Shown piece after piece: positions 1 through 8,251 of a DNA stretch of 64,000 nt; positions within the stretch are counted from its first letter, which is position 1; each line of letters opens with the position of its first letter. Source of the stretch: Mycolicibacterium peregrinum (lineage in GTDB: Bacteria > Actinomycetota > Actinomycetes > Mycobacteriales > Mycobacteriaceae); NCBI RefSeq assembly GCF_001665625.1, contig NZ_LZSY01000118.1, positions 1 through 64,000 on the forward strand, written 5' to 3'. Below the pieces are notes generated by a model. The model was given only the letters and a program-made list of their open reading frames with translations. It did not search any database and was not told where the DNA came from. The position numbers and the translations under genes were made by a program.

Positions 1-2820
1 TCGGAACGCTGGGACGACGCCGGCGAACCCGCAGGCATCGGCGGCACTGTCGAGTTCCGCACCGATGTATTCGACACGGCCAGTATCGAGGTACTGGTCG
101 AACGGTTCAATCGAATGCTGGCAGCGATGGCGGTGGATCCCAACCGCCGCTTGTCTTCTGTGGACTTCCTGGACGAGGACGAATACAACCGGTTGGATGC
201 CATGGGCAACCGATCGGTGCTCGCGGAGTCGGTGGTGCCGGTGTCTGTTCCGGCGGTGTTCTCGCGGCAAGCAGCATGCACACCCGACATGGTGGCGGTG
301 AGTTTTGAAGGCCGCTCGTTGACGTACGGGCAGCTGGATGAGGCGTCGAACAGGCTGGCGCATCTCTTGGTCTCTCAAGGCGCACAGGCTGGGCGGTATG
401 TGGGTTTGTTGATGGGCCGTTCTGCTGATGCGATAGTTGCGATCCTTGGTGTGCTCAAGTCTGGAGCGGCGTACTTGCCGATTGATCCGGCGGTACCCGA
501 CGACCGGGTGCAGTTCGTCCTGGCTGATGCCGAGCCTGTGGTGATGCTGTCCTCAGGTGGTTCCGTCGGCCGATTGGCCGAATGCGATGTGCCTGTCATA
601 GACGTCTGCGATCCGTGTATTGCTGATCAGCCCTGTACCCCGTTGCCGGCGCCCGCACCCGATGACGTTGCCCACGTCATTTATACGTCGGGAACGACTG
701 GAGTTCCGAAAGGTGTTGCGGTTACCCATCAGAACGTGACGCGGTTGTTCGACGGACTGGACGTCGGTGTCGAGATGGGGCCCCAGCAGGTGTGGGCCGC
801 GTGTTCTTCTTTGGCATTCGATTATTCGGTGTGGGAGATCTGGGGGGCTCTCCTGCACGGTGGACGGCTGGTGGTGGTGCCCGATTCGGTCACCCGGTCG
901 CCCGAGGAACTGCAGGCGCTGCTTGTTGAACAACGGGTGTCGGTGCTGAGTCAAACACCCTCTGCGGTAGGGGTGTTAGATCCGAGTCTGTTGGGTTCAG
1001 TGACGGCGTTGATGGTGGCAGCCGAGGCGTGCCCGCCGGATGTGGTGGATCGCTGGGCACCGGGCCGGGTGATGATCAACGGGTACGGTCCGACGGAGAC
1101 GACTGTCTATGCCACGATCAGCGCGCCGTTGAAGGAAGCTGGGCCAGCCGGTCCGGCTGTCGTTCCGATCGGGTTCCCGGTTCCCGGTGCGGCATTGTTC
1201 GTCTTGGATCGATGGTTGCATCCAGTGCCTCCAGGTGTGATGGGTGAGCTGTACGTGGCCGGTCGCGGTGTGGGTGTGGGTTACGTGCGCCGGCCAGGTT
1301 TGACCGCATCGCGGTTTGTGCCATGCCCGTTCGGGGCCCCGGGTTCGCGGATGTACCGGACCGGAGATCTGGTGTCGTGGGGTCCGGATGGGCAGTTGCG
1401 GTATGCCGGGCGAGCCGATGAGCAGGTAAAGATCCGCGGTTATCGCATCGAATTGGGCGAGATCCAAACAACGCTCATCAATCTTGACGGTGTGCGTCAG
1501 GCAGCGGTGGTCGTCCGGGAAGATCGGCCGGGCGACAAACGTCTCGTCGGCTACATCACCGGCACGGCAGATCCGGTAGATGCCAGGGCGATCCTGGCAG
1601 AGCGATTGCCCGGCTATATGGTGCCGGCCGCGTTGGTGCTGCTCGACTCCCTGCCGCTGACCGTCAACGGCAAGCTGGACAAGCGTGCCCTGCCTGCGCC
1701 TGAATACAGCGACAGTGACGGATACCGCGCCCCGACGAATCCTGTCGAAGAGATGCTGGCCGCAATTTACGGCCAGGTGTTGGGGTTGGAGCGCGTCGGT
1801 GTCGACGATTCCTTCTTCGATCTGGGTGGCGATTCTCTGTCCGCCATGCGGTTGATCAATGCGATCAACGCCAGCCTCGATGCAGACCTGGCAGTAAGCG
1901 CCATATTTGACGCACCGTCGGTGCGGCAGCTCGGCCAACGAGTGGGCAAGGCGAGCAGCGCCGAGCAGGTGGTACCCGTTGAAGTGCTCAAGGAAGGCAG
2001 CGGCGTTCCGTTGTGGTGCATCCATGACGGTTATGGCCTGAGTTGGTCCTATCGGGCGTTGGGTGAGTTCGTGGACCGCCCGATTATCGGCGTCAACCAA
2101 ATTTCCAGAGTCGGTGAAGCCGCAGACTCAACAATTCGGAGTATGGCGGAAAGTTATGCCGACAGGCTCCAGGCCCTTCATGGACGTGGGCCGTATACGC
2201 TTCTTGGTTGGTCTTTCGGCGGCATCGTCGCGCATGCATTGGGAGTAGAACTCCAGCGCAGAGGTTGCGAGGTCCGGCGACTGGTGTTGGTAGATGCGGT
2301 ACTGAGCACAAGCAAATTCAGAGCCAGCGTAGTTCGGGCAATCGCCAATAATCGAAACGCCATCGAGGGCTGGGTTCTGGATTACCTTCTACAGACCAAC
2401 AATATCGCCGTGCCGTTGCACTGGGGGCCGCTTACATACCGACGGGCTGAAGAACTTGTTCGGCGCCAGAACGCCTCTGGTTTCACCCTGCCGCCGAAGG
2501 CGCTGATCGAGTTCATGGCGCAGAGTGTCAGCACTGACCAGATGTGCCTCTTGAAGCACATGCCCGAGGTGTTCCACGGAGATGTGGTCGCCTTCTCTGC
2601 ACTGCGGCGGGTGAGCCACGGAAACGCGGGTACTCGCTCGCGCTCGGGATGGAGCAGGTTCCGCAGTCGGGCGGCCGTTCGGTCCTGTCTGAAGAGTTGG
2701 GGACCGTTTGTCGACGGTGATATCGAGGTGACCACTGTGGACTGCACGCATTTCCAGATGTTCAATGCCGAGTCGCTGAGCGAGTATGGCGGGCACCTTT
2801 CGACTTCACTGGATTGCTGA
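1..2820 (+). CDS. Non-ribosomal peptide synthetase, final module (C-terminal part of C domain, A-PCP-TE); 5' partial
   Basis: This is the last module of a multimodular NRPS whose reading frame is open from base 1, so the protein begins upstream. Numbering residues from base 1, about 1-65 is the tail of a condensation domain. About 85-565 is an adenylation domain with [39 protein letters not shown] and the core lysine in [10 protein letters not shown]. About 580-650 is a peptidyl carrier protein with its phosphopantetheine serine in LGGDSL (Ser612). About 665-939 is a type I thioesterase with GWSFGG (Ser738) and a candidate catalytic His in DCTHFQMF. By eye the ten specificity positions read D-Y-W-S-M-A-G-V-Y-K; I do not recognise a substrate for this code. 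A terminal TE implies release by hydrolysis or cyclisation, unlike the reductive release of glycopeptidolipids. The adjacent methyltransferase, FAAL and MmpL genes suggest a lipopeptide product. Confidence 0.93.
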   Translation, partial: SERWDDAGEPAGIGGTVEFRTDVFDTASIEVLVERFNRMLAAMAVDPNRRLSSVDFLDEDEYNRLDAMGNRSVLAESVVPVSVPAVFSRQAACTPDMVAVSFEGRSLTYGQLDEASNRLAHLLVSQGAQAGRYVGLLMGRSADAIVAILGVLKSGAAYLPIDPAVPDDRVQFVLADAEPVVMLSSGGSVGRLAECDVPVIDVCDPCIADQPCTPLPAPAPDDVAHVIYTSGTTGVPKGVAVTHQNVTRLFDGLDVGVEMGPQQVWAACSSLAFDYSVWEIWGALLHGGRLVVVPDSVTRSPEELQALLVEQRVSVLSQTPSAVGVLDPSLLGSVTALMVAAEACPPDVVDRWAPGRVMINGYGPTETTVYATISAPLKEAGPAGPAVVPIGFPVPGAALFVLDRWLHPVPPGVMGELYVAGRGVGVGYVRRPGLTASRFVPCPFGAPGSRMYRTGDLVSWGPDGQLRYAGRADEQVKIRGYRIELGEIQTTLINLDGVRQAAVVVREDRPGDKRLVGYITGTADPVDARAILAERLPGYMVPAALVLLDSLPLTVNGKLDKRALPAPEYSDSDGYRAPTNPVEEMLAAIYGQVLGLERVGVDDSFFDLGGDSLSAMRLINAINASLDADLAVSAIFDAPSVRQLGQRVGKASSAEQVVPVEVLKEGSGVPLWCIHDGYGLSWSYRALGEFVDRPIIGVNQISRVGEAADSTIRSMAESYADRLQALHGRGPYTLLGWSFGGIVAHALGVELQRRGCEVRRLVLVDAVLSTSKFRASVVRAIANNRNAIEGWVLDYLLQTNNIAVPLHWGPLTYRRAEELVRRQNASGFTLPPKALIEFMAQSVSTDQMCLLKHMPEVFHGDVVAFSALRRVSHGNAGTRSRSGWSRFRSRAAVRSCLKSWGPFVDGDIEVTTVDCTHFQMFNAESLSEYGGHLSTSLDC

Positions 2821-2860
2821 CGTAGCCGGTCCAAGTCTCGCGTTTAACCCAGGAGGGGTG

Positions 2861-3526
2861 ATGAGGAACATTTTGCGAATGCTGTTCACGGGCACGCTGG
2901 GGCTGGTGTCCTACGCACTGTTCGTGTTTGTGCCGGCCGGCACGCCGAACTACTGGCAGGCCTGGGTTCTTTTGGCCGTGATCGCAACCACCGGATGGGT
3001 CTCGAGCATCTATTTCCTGCGGACGAATCCCGAGGTCTTGGAGCGACGAATACCGACCGCGGAGACCCGCCCGTTTCAAAAAGTGGTCGTGAGCGGAGTG
3101 TTTCTGCTCGGCGCGGCAATGCTGATCGTCAGCGCCCTCGACCACCGATTTGGCTGGTCCGCAGTGCCGACAGCGATGTCCATAGTCGGAAACATCCTGG
3201 TCGCAATCGGAATCACCATTGTCCAAGTGGTGCTCGTCCAGAACAGCCATGCCGCGGTCACGGTGCGGGTGGAAGCCGGCCAGCAACTCGTCTCTACCGG
3301 TCTCTACGGGCTGGTGCGGCACCCCATGTACACGTGCAACGCATTTCTGCTGGTAGGTGTGCCTCTGGCGCTCGGATCCTACTGGGGGTTGATCTTCATC
3401 ATCCCGTCTGTGCTCGTCTTCGCGTTCCGCATCCACGATGAAGAAGCGCTGCTTCAAGAAGAGTTGGCCGGCTATCGCGAATATATGCAGAAGGTTCGCT
3501 ATCGCCTGGTGCCAGGCGTTTGGTAA
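2861..3526 (+). CDS. Integral membrane methyltransferase, isoprenylcysteine carboxyl methyltransferase (ICMT/PEMT-like) family
   Basis: A 221-residue, very hydrophobic protein with about five membrane segments. The C-terminal half carries the family signature: GLYGLVRHPMYT followed by a hydrophobic hairpin and then the acidic RIHDEEALLQEEL and YMQKVRYRLVPGVW. Members use S-adenosylmethionine to methylate carboxyl or amino groups of lipid-like substrates at the membrane. The ATG at 2861 is preceded by AGGAGGGG at 2851-2858; a GTG immediately upstream would sit too close to that site. It starts 40 bases after the NRPS stop and is probably in the same transcript. Inference: it may O-methylate the free C-terminal carboxylate made by the NRPS thioesterase. 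Methylation of another lipid is equally compatible with the sequence. Confidence 0.85.
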   Translation: MRNILRMLFTGTLGLVSYALFVFVPAGTPNYWQAWVLLAVIATTGWVSSIYFLRTNPEVLERRIPTAETRPFQKVVVSGVFLLGAAMLIVSALDHRFGWSAVPTAMSIVGNILVAIGITIVQVVLVQNSHAAVTVRVEAGQQLVSTGLYGLVRHPMYTCNAFLLVGVPLALGSYWGLIFIIPSVLVFAFRIHDEEALLQEELAGYREYMQKVRYRLVPGVW

Positions 3527-3542
3527 GTGGTGGCGTCGCCCT

Positions 3543-4877
3543 TCACAGAAAAGTGCCGGTGAGCGAGAACTCCTTCAAAGCGGTCGAAAGATCAAGGCGC
3601 AGTTCATCGTTCGAGTTAGCGCGTCCAGGCAGGTAAGAAATCAGCGAGATGAAAAACTGTCCGTTCACAGTTCCCGAGAGCATGGTCTGAACACCGCCGT
3701 ACCGGTGCAGCGTCGACGCGGACACCCCGAGGTGGTGCAACCTCAAGGCGAACAATGCGGCGTCCGTCCCATCTGCCCGGCCGGCGGCGGGATCGACCTC
3801 TCCGACGTTCGACGCGCCGACGAGATTGAAGGGGTTGCCTCTGGTCGCTCCCCGGGCGGCGTTGAGGATCCTCTCGGACATGAGGGGTACCAGGGCATTC
3901 AGGACCTGCTGAGGGTCGGGCTCTTCCGAGTGCCGAATGAGTTCCTGCTTGACTGCTGCTCGGATACTGCGTAGGTCAGTCGTCGCCGATGCGGGATCGA
4001 CCGTGGCACGTACGCCGCCGATCGCGTTGGCGCGGGTATCGCCCGGGGTGCGTTCGTTGACTGGGAGCGTGACGACCACCGAACCGTCTGTCGCAACACG
4101 TCCGGCACGTTGGGCAAGACGAGCCGCCAGCCCCACCAGCAGCGTGTTTCGGGTACCGCCGAGTGCGTGGGCGCAGGCGTCCCATTTGTCGGCATCGATG
4201 AAGATGGTTGCCGTTGGGAGAAGATGAGATTCGTCGGTTTCCGGCGGCGCAGGCGAAGCAGCGGTGGGCGGCGCGGCAGCTCCGGTGCCTTTGCGCCCTT
4301 GCTGCCCCAGTCGTATCGCGCCGACGATCGCACGGCCTATGGCCGGAATGTCCCTCACGGTTTGTCCGGCATCTTGCCGGATGGCCTGCCAGCGTCCGCG
4401 CGACCCGGCAGGCGGCCAGTTGATCGGGTCGTCCTGGCCGAGCGCGGCCTCCATCATCGCCTGCCACAACCCGACGCCATCGGCCAGACAGTGCGAGATG
4501 ACCAAACTCACGCCCGCCCCACCCTCGGTGAACGGCAAGGTCGCGAGATGCCAACCGGGTCCGTGCTCGGAATCCAGTGGGCTGGTGACCTGCTCGTTGA
4601 GCCAATCATCGAATGCCGCACGCGGGCGCGCCAACTCGACGATCTCCAGCTCAGATGAGTTTTCGGGCTTCACCCACCGGCTGCGGCCGAACGGCAAGGG
4701 TGACCGGGCGATGCAGCGAGAAAGCCGCCCTCGCTGGATATGGCCGTGAAACCGCTGTAGACCGGCGATGTCGATCGGACGGTCGTACTCCCAGACACAC
4801 TGCAGCAGAGTGCTCGATCGGGTGGCTTGGTTGATGTCGTACATGGTCTGATCGAGCAGGTCGAGTACGTTGCTCAT
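3543..4877 (-). CDS. Condensation-domain-superfamily acyltransferase (PapA / WS-DGAT-like)
   Basis: A 444-residue soluble protein. Residues near 150 read VISHCLADGVG, a variant of the HHxxxDG catalytic motif in which the second His of the pair is the catalytic one and the first is replaced (S-H-C-L-A-D-G). A later NAIGGVRA and FNLVGASNVGE resemble the second-lobe motifs of wax-ester-synthase/PapA-type acyltransferases. The family transfers acyl groups from CoA or carrier proteins to hydroxyl or amino groups. It is the distal gene of the minus-strand group gap-like > htpG > this gene, and it converges on the NRPS/methyltransferase pair with only 16 bases between the stops. By analogy with PapA and Atf enzymes of mycobacterial lipid loci it may acylate the assembled product. 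The actual acyl donor and acceptor cannot be read from the sequence. No strong ribosome site precedes the ATG at 4877. Confidence 0.75.
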   Translation of the reverse strand: MSNVLDLLDQTMYDINQATRSSTLLQCVWEYDRPIDIAGLQRFHGHIQRGRLSRCIARSPLPFGRSRWVKPENSSELEIVELARPRAAFDDWLNEQVTSPLDSEHGPGWHLATLPFTEGGAGVSLVISHCLADGVGLWQAMMEAALGQDDPINWPPAGSRGRWQAIRQDAGQTVRDIPAIGRAIVGAIRLGQQGRKGTGAAAPPTAASPAPPETDESHLLPTATIFIDADKWDACAHALGGTRNTLLVGLAARLAQRAGRVATDGSVVVTLPVNERTPGDTRANAIGGVRATVDPASATTDLRSIRAAVKQELIRHSEEPDPQQVLNALVPLMSERILNAARGATRGNPFNLVGASNVGEVDPAAGRADGTDAALFALRLHHLGVSASTLHRYGGVQTMLSGTVNGQFFISLISYLPGRANSNDELRLDLSTALKEFSLTGTFL

Positions 4878-4957
4878 TTTTGTACGGTACGAGGCCGAAC
4901 GCCGATTTACCTGACAATTGCAACGAAATGTTCCGGAATCTGCTGCGATAGCACCTT

Positions 4958-6910
4958 TTACACAGTGTTGGCCAAGCGGTCGGCGAGAATTCCGGCGAAC
5001 CTGGCCGGATCGTCGGGCAGCCCGCCTTCGGCAAGAAGAGCTGTGCCGTAGAGCAATTCAGCGGTCTCGGCGAGCCGATGGGAACCGGCATCATCGCCGC
5101 TCGTAGAATGTGCCTGACGCAAGCCGATGACCAGCGGATGGCTCGGGTTGAGCTCGAGGATCCGCTTGCCGATCGGAACGGTCTGTCCGGACGCCCGGTA
5201 CATGCGCGCCAATGCCGGCGTGATTCCGAATGTGGGGGTGATCAGACAGGCCGGGGATTCGGTCAAGCGACTGGACAAGCGCACTTCGGAGACCCGTTCG
5301 CTCAGCGTCTCCTTCAGCCAGGCCATGAGTTCGGCGAACTCCTGCTTCTGAGCCTCTCGTGCGGCCTCATGTGCGGCTTTGTCTTCCTCGGAGTCGAGAT
5401 CGACCTCACCCTTGGCGACCGACTGCAGTGGCTTGCCGTCGAATTCAGGTACCGAGCCAACCCAAACCTCGTCGACCGGGTCGGTGAGCAGGAGCACCTC
5501 GTAGCCTTTGGCCTTGAACGCCTCCAGGTGTGGTGACTTTTGGAGTTGCTCTACAGAGGGCCCCGTCGCGTAGAAGATCTGTTCCTGCCCATCCTTCATA
5601 CGTGCGACGTACTCCGGCAGCGTCGTCACGCCCCTGTCGTTCTCGGGGTCGGAGAACGTGGTGGCGAAGGACGAAATCCGCAGCAGCGTGTCCTGATTGT
5701 CCACGTCCGACATCAGACCCTCTTTGAGGACGGCGCCGAATTGTGTCCAGAAGGTGCGGTAGTCCTCGGGCTTGCCGGCCTGCAGATCCGCGATGGTCGA
5801 CAGGACCTTCTTGGTCAGCCGGCGGCGAATCGCGGTGACCTGCCGGTCTTGTTGCAGGATCTCGCGAGAGACATTGAGTGACATGCCCTGTGCGTCCACG
5901 ACGCCCTTGACGAAGCGCAGGTAGCCGGGCATGAGCTCTTCGCAATCTCCCATCACGAAGACGCGCTTGATGTAGAGCTGGACGCCGGTCTTGGCGTCCC
6001 TGGTGAACAGGTCGAACGGGGCATGCGACGGAATGAACAACAGGGCCTGGTATTCGAAACTGCCCTCGCCCCTCATCGAGATGACGGCGAGTGGATCGTC
6101 CCAGGCGTGGGCGATGTGCTTGTAGAACTCGTGGTATTCCTCTTCGGAAACCTCGTCTTTGGGCTTGGCCCACAACGCCTTCATCGAGTTGAGCGTCTGC
6201 GTTTCCACCGTGACGGTGTCTGGACCGCCTTCCTCGGCAGCCGGCGTGTGTTGCTCGACCTGCATGCGGACGGGCCAGGCGATGAAGTCGGAGTACTTCT
6301 TGACAAGCTCTCTGATCTTCCACTCAGCGGTGTAGTCGTGAAGCTGGTCGTCGACGTCCTCGGGTTTGAGGTACAGCGTGACCGACGTGCCCTGCGGTGC
6401 CTCATCGACGGACTCGATGGTGTAGGTGCCGTCGCCGCTCGACACCCAACGGGTCGCCCCACTCTCCCCGGCCTTTCTGGTGAGCAGTTCGACCTTGTCC
6501 GCCACCATGAACGTGGAGTAGAACCCGACGCCGAACTGTCCGATCAGTTCCTCGGAGTCGGCCGACTTCTTGGCTTCCTGTAGTTGCCGGCGCAGCTCGC
6601 CGGTGCCGGATTTGGCGAGGGTGCCGATCAGGTCGACTACTTCTTCGCGTGTCATCCCGATACCGTTGTCGCGCACGGTCAGCGTTCGCGGATCCCGCCC
6701 GACCTCGATATCGATGTGGAGGTCAGAGATGTCAGCGGTCCGGTCCTTGTTCCGCAGCGTTTCGAGGCGGAGCTTGTCCAAGGCGTCGGACGCGTTCGAG
6801 ATCAGCTCTCGAAGAAACGAGTCCTTGTTGGAGTAGACCGAGTGGACCAGCAGATCCAGGAGTTGGCGTGCCTCCGCCTGAAACTCCAACTGTTCGACAG
6901 GTGCAGACAT
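4958..6910 (-). CDS. htpG: HtpG, bacterial Hsp90 chaperone
   Basis: A full-length 650-residue Hsp90-family ATPase chaperone, cytosolic and dimeric. The N-terminal GHKL nucleotide-binding domain is intact: the ATP-binding Glu/Asn in RELISNASDAL (about 33-43), DNGIGM (81-86) and the glycine-rich lid GQFGVGFYS (about 125-133). The middle domain and the C-terminal dimerisation domain follow with no break. The gene lies 69 bases downstream of the gap-like gene and 80 bases upstream of the acyltransferase gene, all on the minus strand, so co-transcription is plausible. In M. tuberculosis the htpG gene (Rv2299c) is not near an NRPS, so this location is notable. HtpG is known to be needed for NRPS/PKS products such as albicidin, yersiniabactin and colibactin in other bacteria. 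Whether this is the only htpG of the genome cannot be told here. Confidence 0.97.
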   Translation of the reverse strand: MSAPVEQLEFQAEARQLLDLLVHSVYSNKDSFLRELISNASDALDKLRLETLRNKDRTADISDLHIDIEVGRDPRTLTVRDNGIGMTREEVVDLIGTLAKSGTGELRRQLQEAKKSADSEELIGQFGVGFYSTFMVADKVELLTRKAGESGATRWVSSGDGTYTIESVDEAPQGTSVTLYLKPEDVDDQLHDYTAEWKIRELVKKYSDFIAWPVRMQVEQHTPAAEEGGPDTVTVETQTLNSMKALWAKPKDEVSEEEYHEFYKHIAHAWDDPLAVISMRGEGSFEYQALLFIPSHAPFDLFTRDAKTGVQLYIKRVFVMGDCEELMPGYLRFVKGVVDAQGMSLNVSREILQQDRQVTAIRRRLTKKVLSTIADLQAGKPEDYRTFWTQFGAVLKEGLMSDVDNQDTLLRISSFATTFSDPENDRGVTTLPEYVARMKDGQEQIFYATGPSVEQLQKSPHLEAFKAKGYEVLLLTDPVDEVWVGSVPEFDGKPLQSVAKGEVDLDSEEDKAAHEAAREAQKQEFAELMAWLKETLSERVSEVRLSSRLTESPACLITPTFGITPALARMYRASGQTVPIGKRILELNPSHPLVIGLRQAHSTSGDDAGSHRLAETAELLYGTALLAEGGLPDDPARFAGILADRLANTV

Positions 6911-6979
6911 GTGATTCCATCCCCACAGATCAACCTACGTTGGCTAGCAAGGAGGAGAATACCGAGCCGCCGCAATCTC

Positions 6980-7798
6980 TCAGAGGCCTCCCATACCCCT
7001 GGCCATGAGTGACAGCCCCACAACGGCGAGGATGGCCGCGACGAACTTTCGGCGGTGGGTGTGTGCCCATTCGTGCAACCGACGGAGTACCGCTTGAGTT
7101 CTCGCCGGTGCGACGACGTTGCTGATGAGGATGAACTCCTCCACGAGCAGTACGCCGAAGACGAAGGCGATCAGCGCGATCAACTGGACTTCGAACGAGG
7201 CACCCGAGGCGACGACGATGGCGAGCGCGAACAGAATCCCGTCGAGCGGCGGGACCACGATGACCCCGATGACGAACGGGATCCAGGGGGAGCCGTTCTG
7301 CCAGGCTTCGCGAAATCGTCCGATCAACCGCCGTGATTTCGGATCGGCATCGCCGTCGGAATCGGCTGGGGTGGAGTACAACAGCCGGGTGATGGCCGGC
7401 GGTGCGCCCGAGTCGTCCACGAGTGTCGAGGTGGCGCCGGCCCCGTCTCCCGCCACCCTCCGATGACTGCCCACGGCGACCGGTTTGCGCATCAATCCGC
7501 GGGCCACCATGAACGCGGCGATCGCCAGGAGCAGGACCCCTATGCCGATGGTGATGCGCTGCGTGAGCGGGTCGGCGGTGGGATGAGCGAATTTTCTCGC
7601 GAACGCGGACGACGCCGGAGTGGAGTGGAGCACGATCAGCGGAATGACGAGGCTGGCCATTCCGATCAGCACTGCGCCGGCCCAGTAGGCGAGCAGATTC
7701 TGCACGGGCCGCGGACGCGAGAGCACCAAGAGGATGATTCCGAGGCGTACCGGATTGATGGTGGTCAAAAGCGCTAGTACTACCAACGAGCCCCACAT
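6980..7798 (-). CDS. GAP/Sap-family integral membrane lipid-addressing protein
   Basis: A 272-residue polytopic membrane protein of the family that includes Gap (needed to bring glycopeptidolipids to the cell surface) and Sap (sulfolipid-1 addressing protein). It shows about six hydrophobic segments: an N-terminal one after MWGSLVVLALLTTINPVRL with the characteristic N-P-V/R motif, two more before residue 110, a hydrophilic loop rich in Gly/Ser/Asp, then IGVIVVPPLDGILFAL and two further segments. The ATG at 7798 is preferred over in-frame codons further upstream because it follows an AGGAT-type ribosome site and begins exactly at the first conserved membrane segment. It heads the minus-strand group with htpG and the acyltransferase. 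The likely role is to assist MmpS/MmpL in exporting the product of this locus. Confidence 0.88.
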   Translation of the reverse strand: MWGSLVVLALLTTINPVRLGIILLVLSRPRPVQNLLAYWAGAVLIGMASLVIPLIVLHSTPASSAFARKFAHPTADPLTQRITIGIGVLLLAIAAFMVARGLMRKPVAVGSHRRVAGDGAGATSTLVDDSGAPPAITRLLYSTPADSDGDADPKSRRLIGRFREAWQNGSPWIPFVIGVIVVPPLDGILFALAIVVASGASFEVQLIALIAFVFGVLLVEEFILISNVVAPARTQAVLRRLHEWAHTHRRKFVAAILAVVGLSLMARGMGGL

Positions 7799-8251
7799 GA
7801 CCGGAATCCTACCTTGGTTGTTATTTGCTGTTCGGGTTCTTGAAACTTCATCATGTCTATTCCGAGCTCGATTGGCCATGCGAATCCATGGGGCTGCGCA
7901 AGTTGTGATGTGTGGTCTCTCTCGGCTGCGCGCGCCCCTCGGGATCGGCTCCCGTCGCTCTCGGTGCTATTCTGCTGTTCTTCCCCGCTCTTTCAGCAAC
8001 GTGTACTCCAAATTGACTGCTACATAGTCTATTTAAGCCACTTTATGCACGTGTCCACTGAATCGTGAAGTGGTCGATACCGAACGGCTCGGGGGCTCCC
8101 GCGGACCGAGTAAGCGAGCGTTGACGGACGTGTCCGACCCACCTCAAGGGGTTCGGCCCCAGGCTTCGTGGGCCGCTGGGCGCAGCGATTCATATGCCGG
8201 TTGCAGAATTTGCTGTAGAGAATCTGGCTCAACCGCTTCCCGCCCGGCATG
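7799..8251. other. Intergenic region between the PKS 3' end and the gap-like gene
   Basis: About 450 bases with no credible gene. It is visibly richer in A and T than its flanks around 7800-8050. Because the gap-like gene is transcribed leftward from 7798, this stretch must hold its promoter and the 3' end of the PKS transcript. A GC-rich short inverted repeat near 8090-8105 (CTCGG...CCGAG) could be a weak terminator. I see no convincing -10/-35 pair and no T-tract. Confidence 0.4.

Noticed and set aside
997-2100. Long open frame antisense to the NRPS module
   Set aside because: It lies fully within a well-supported NRPS gene; its translation is low-complexity and matches no fold. Long antisense frames are common in GC-rich genes.
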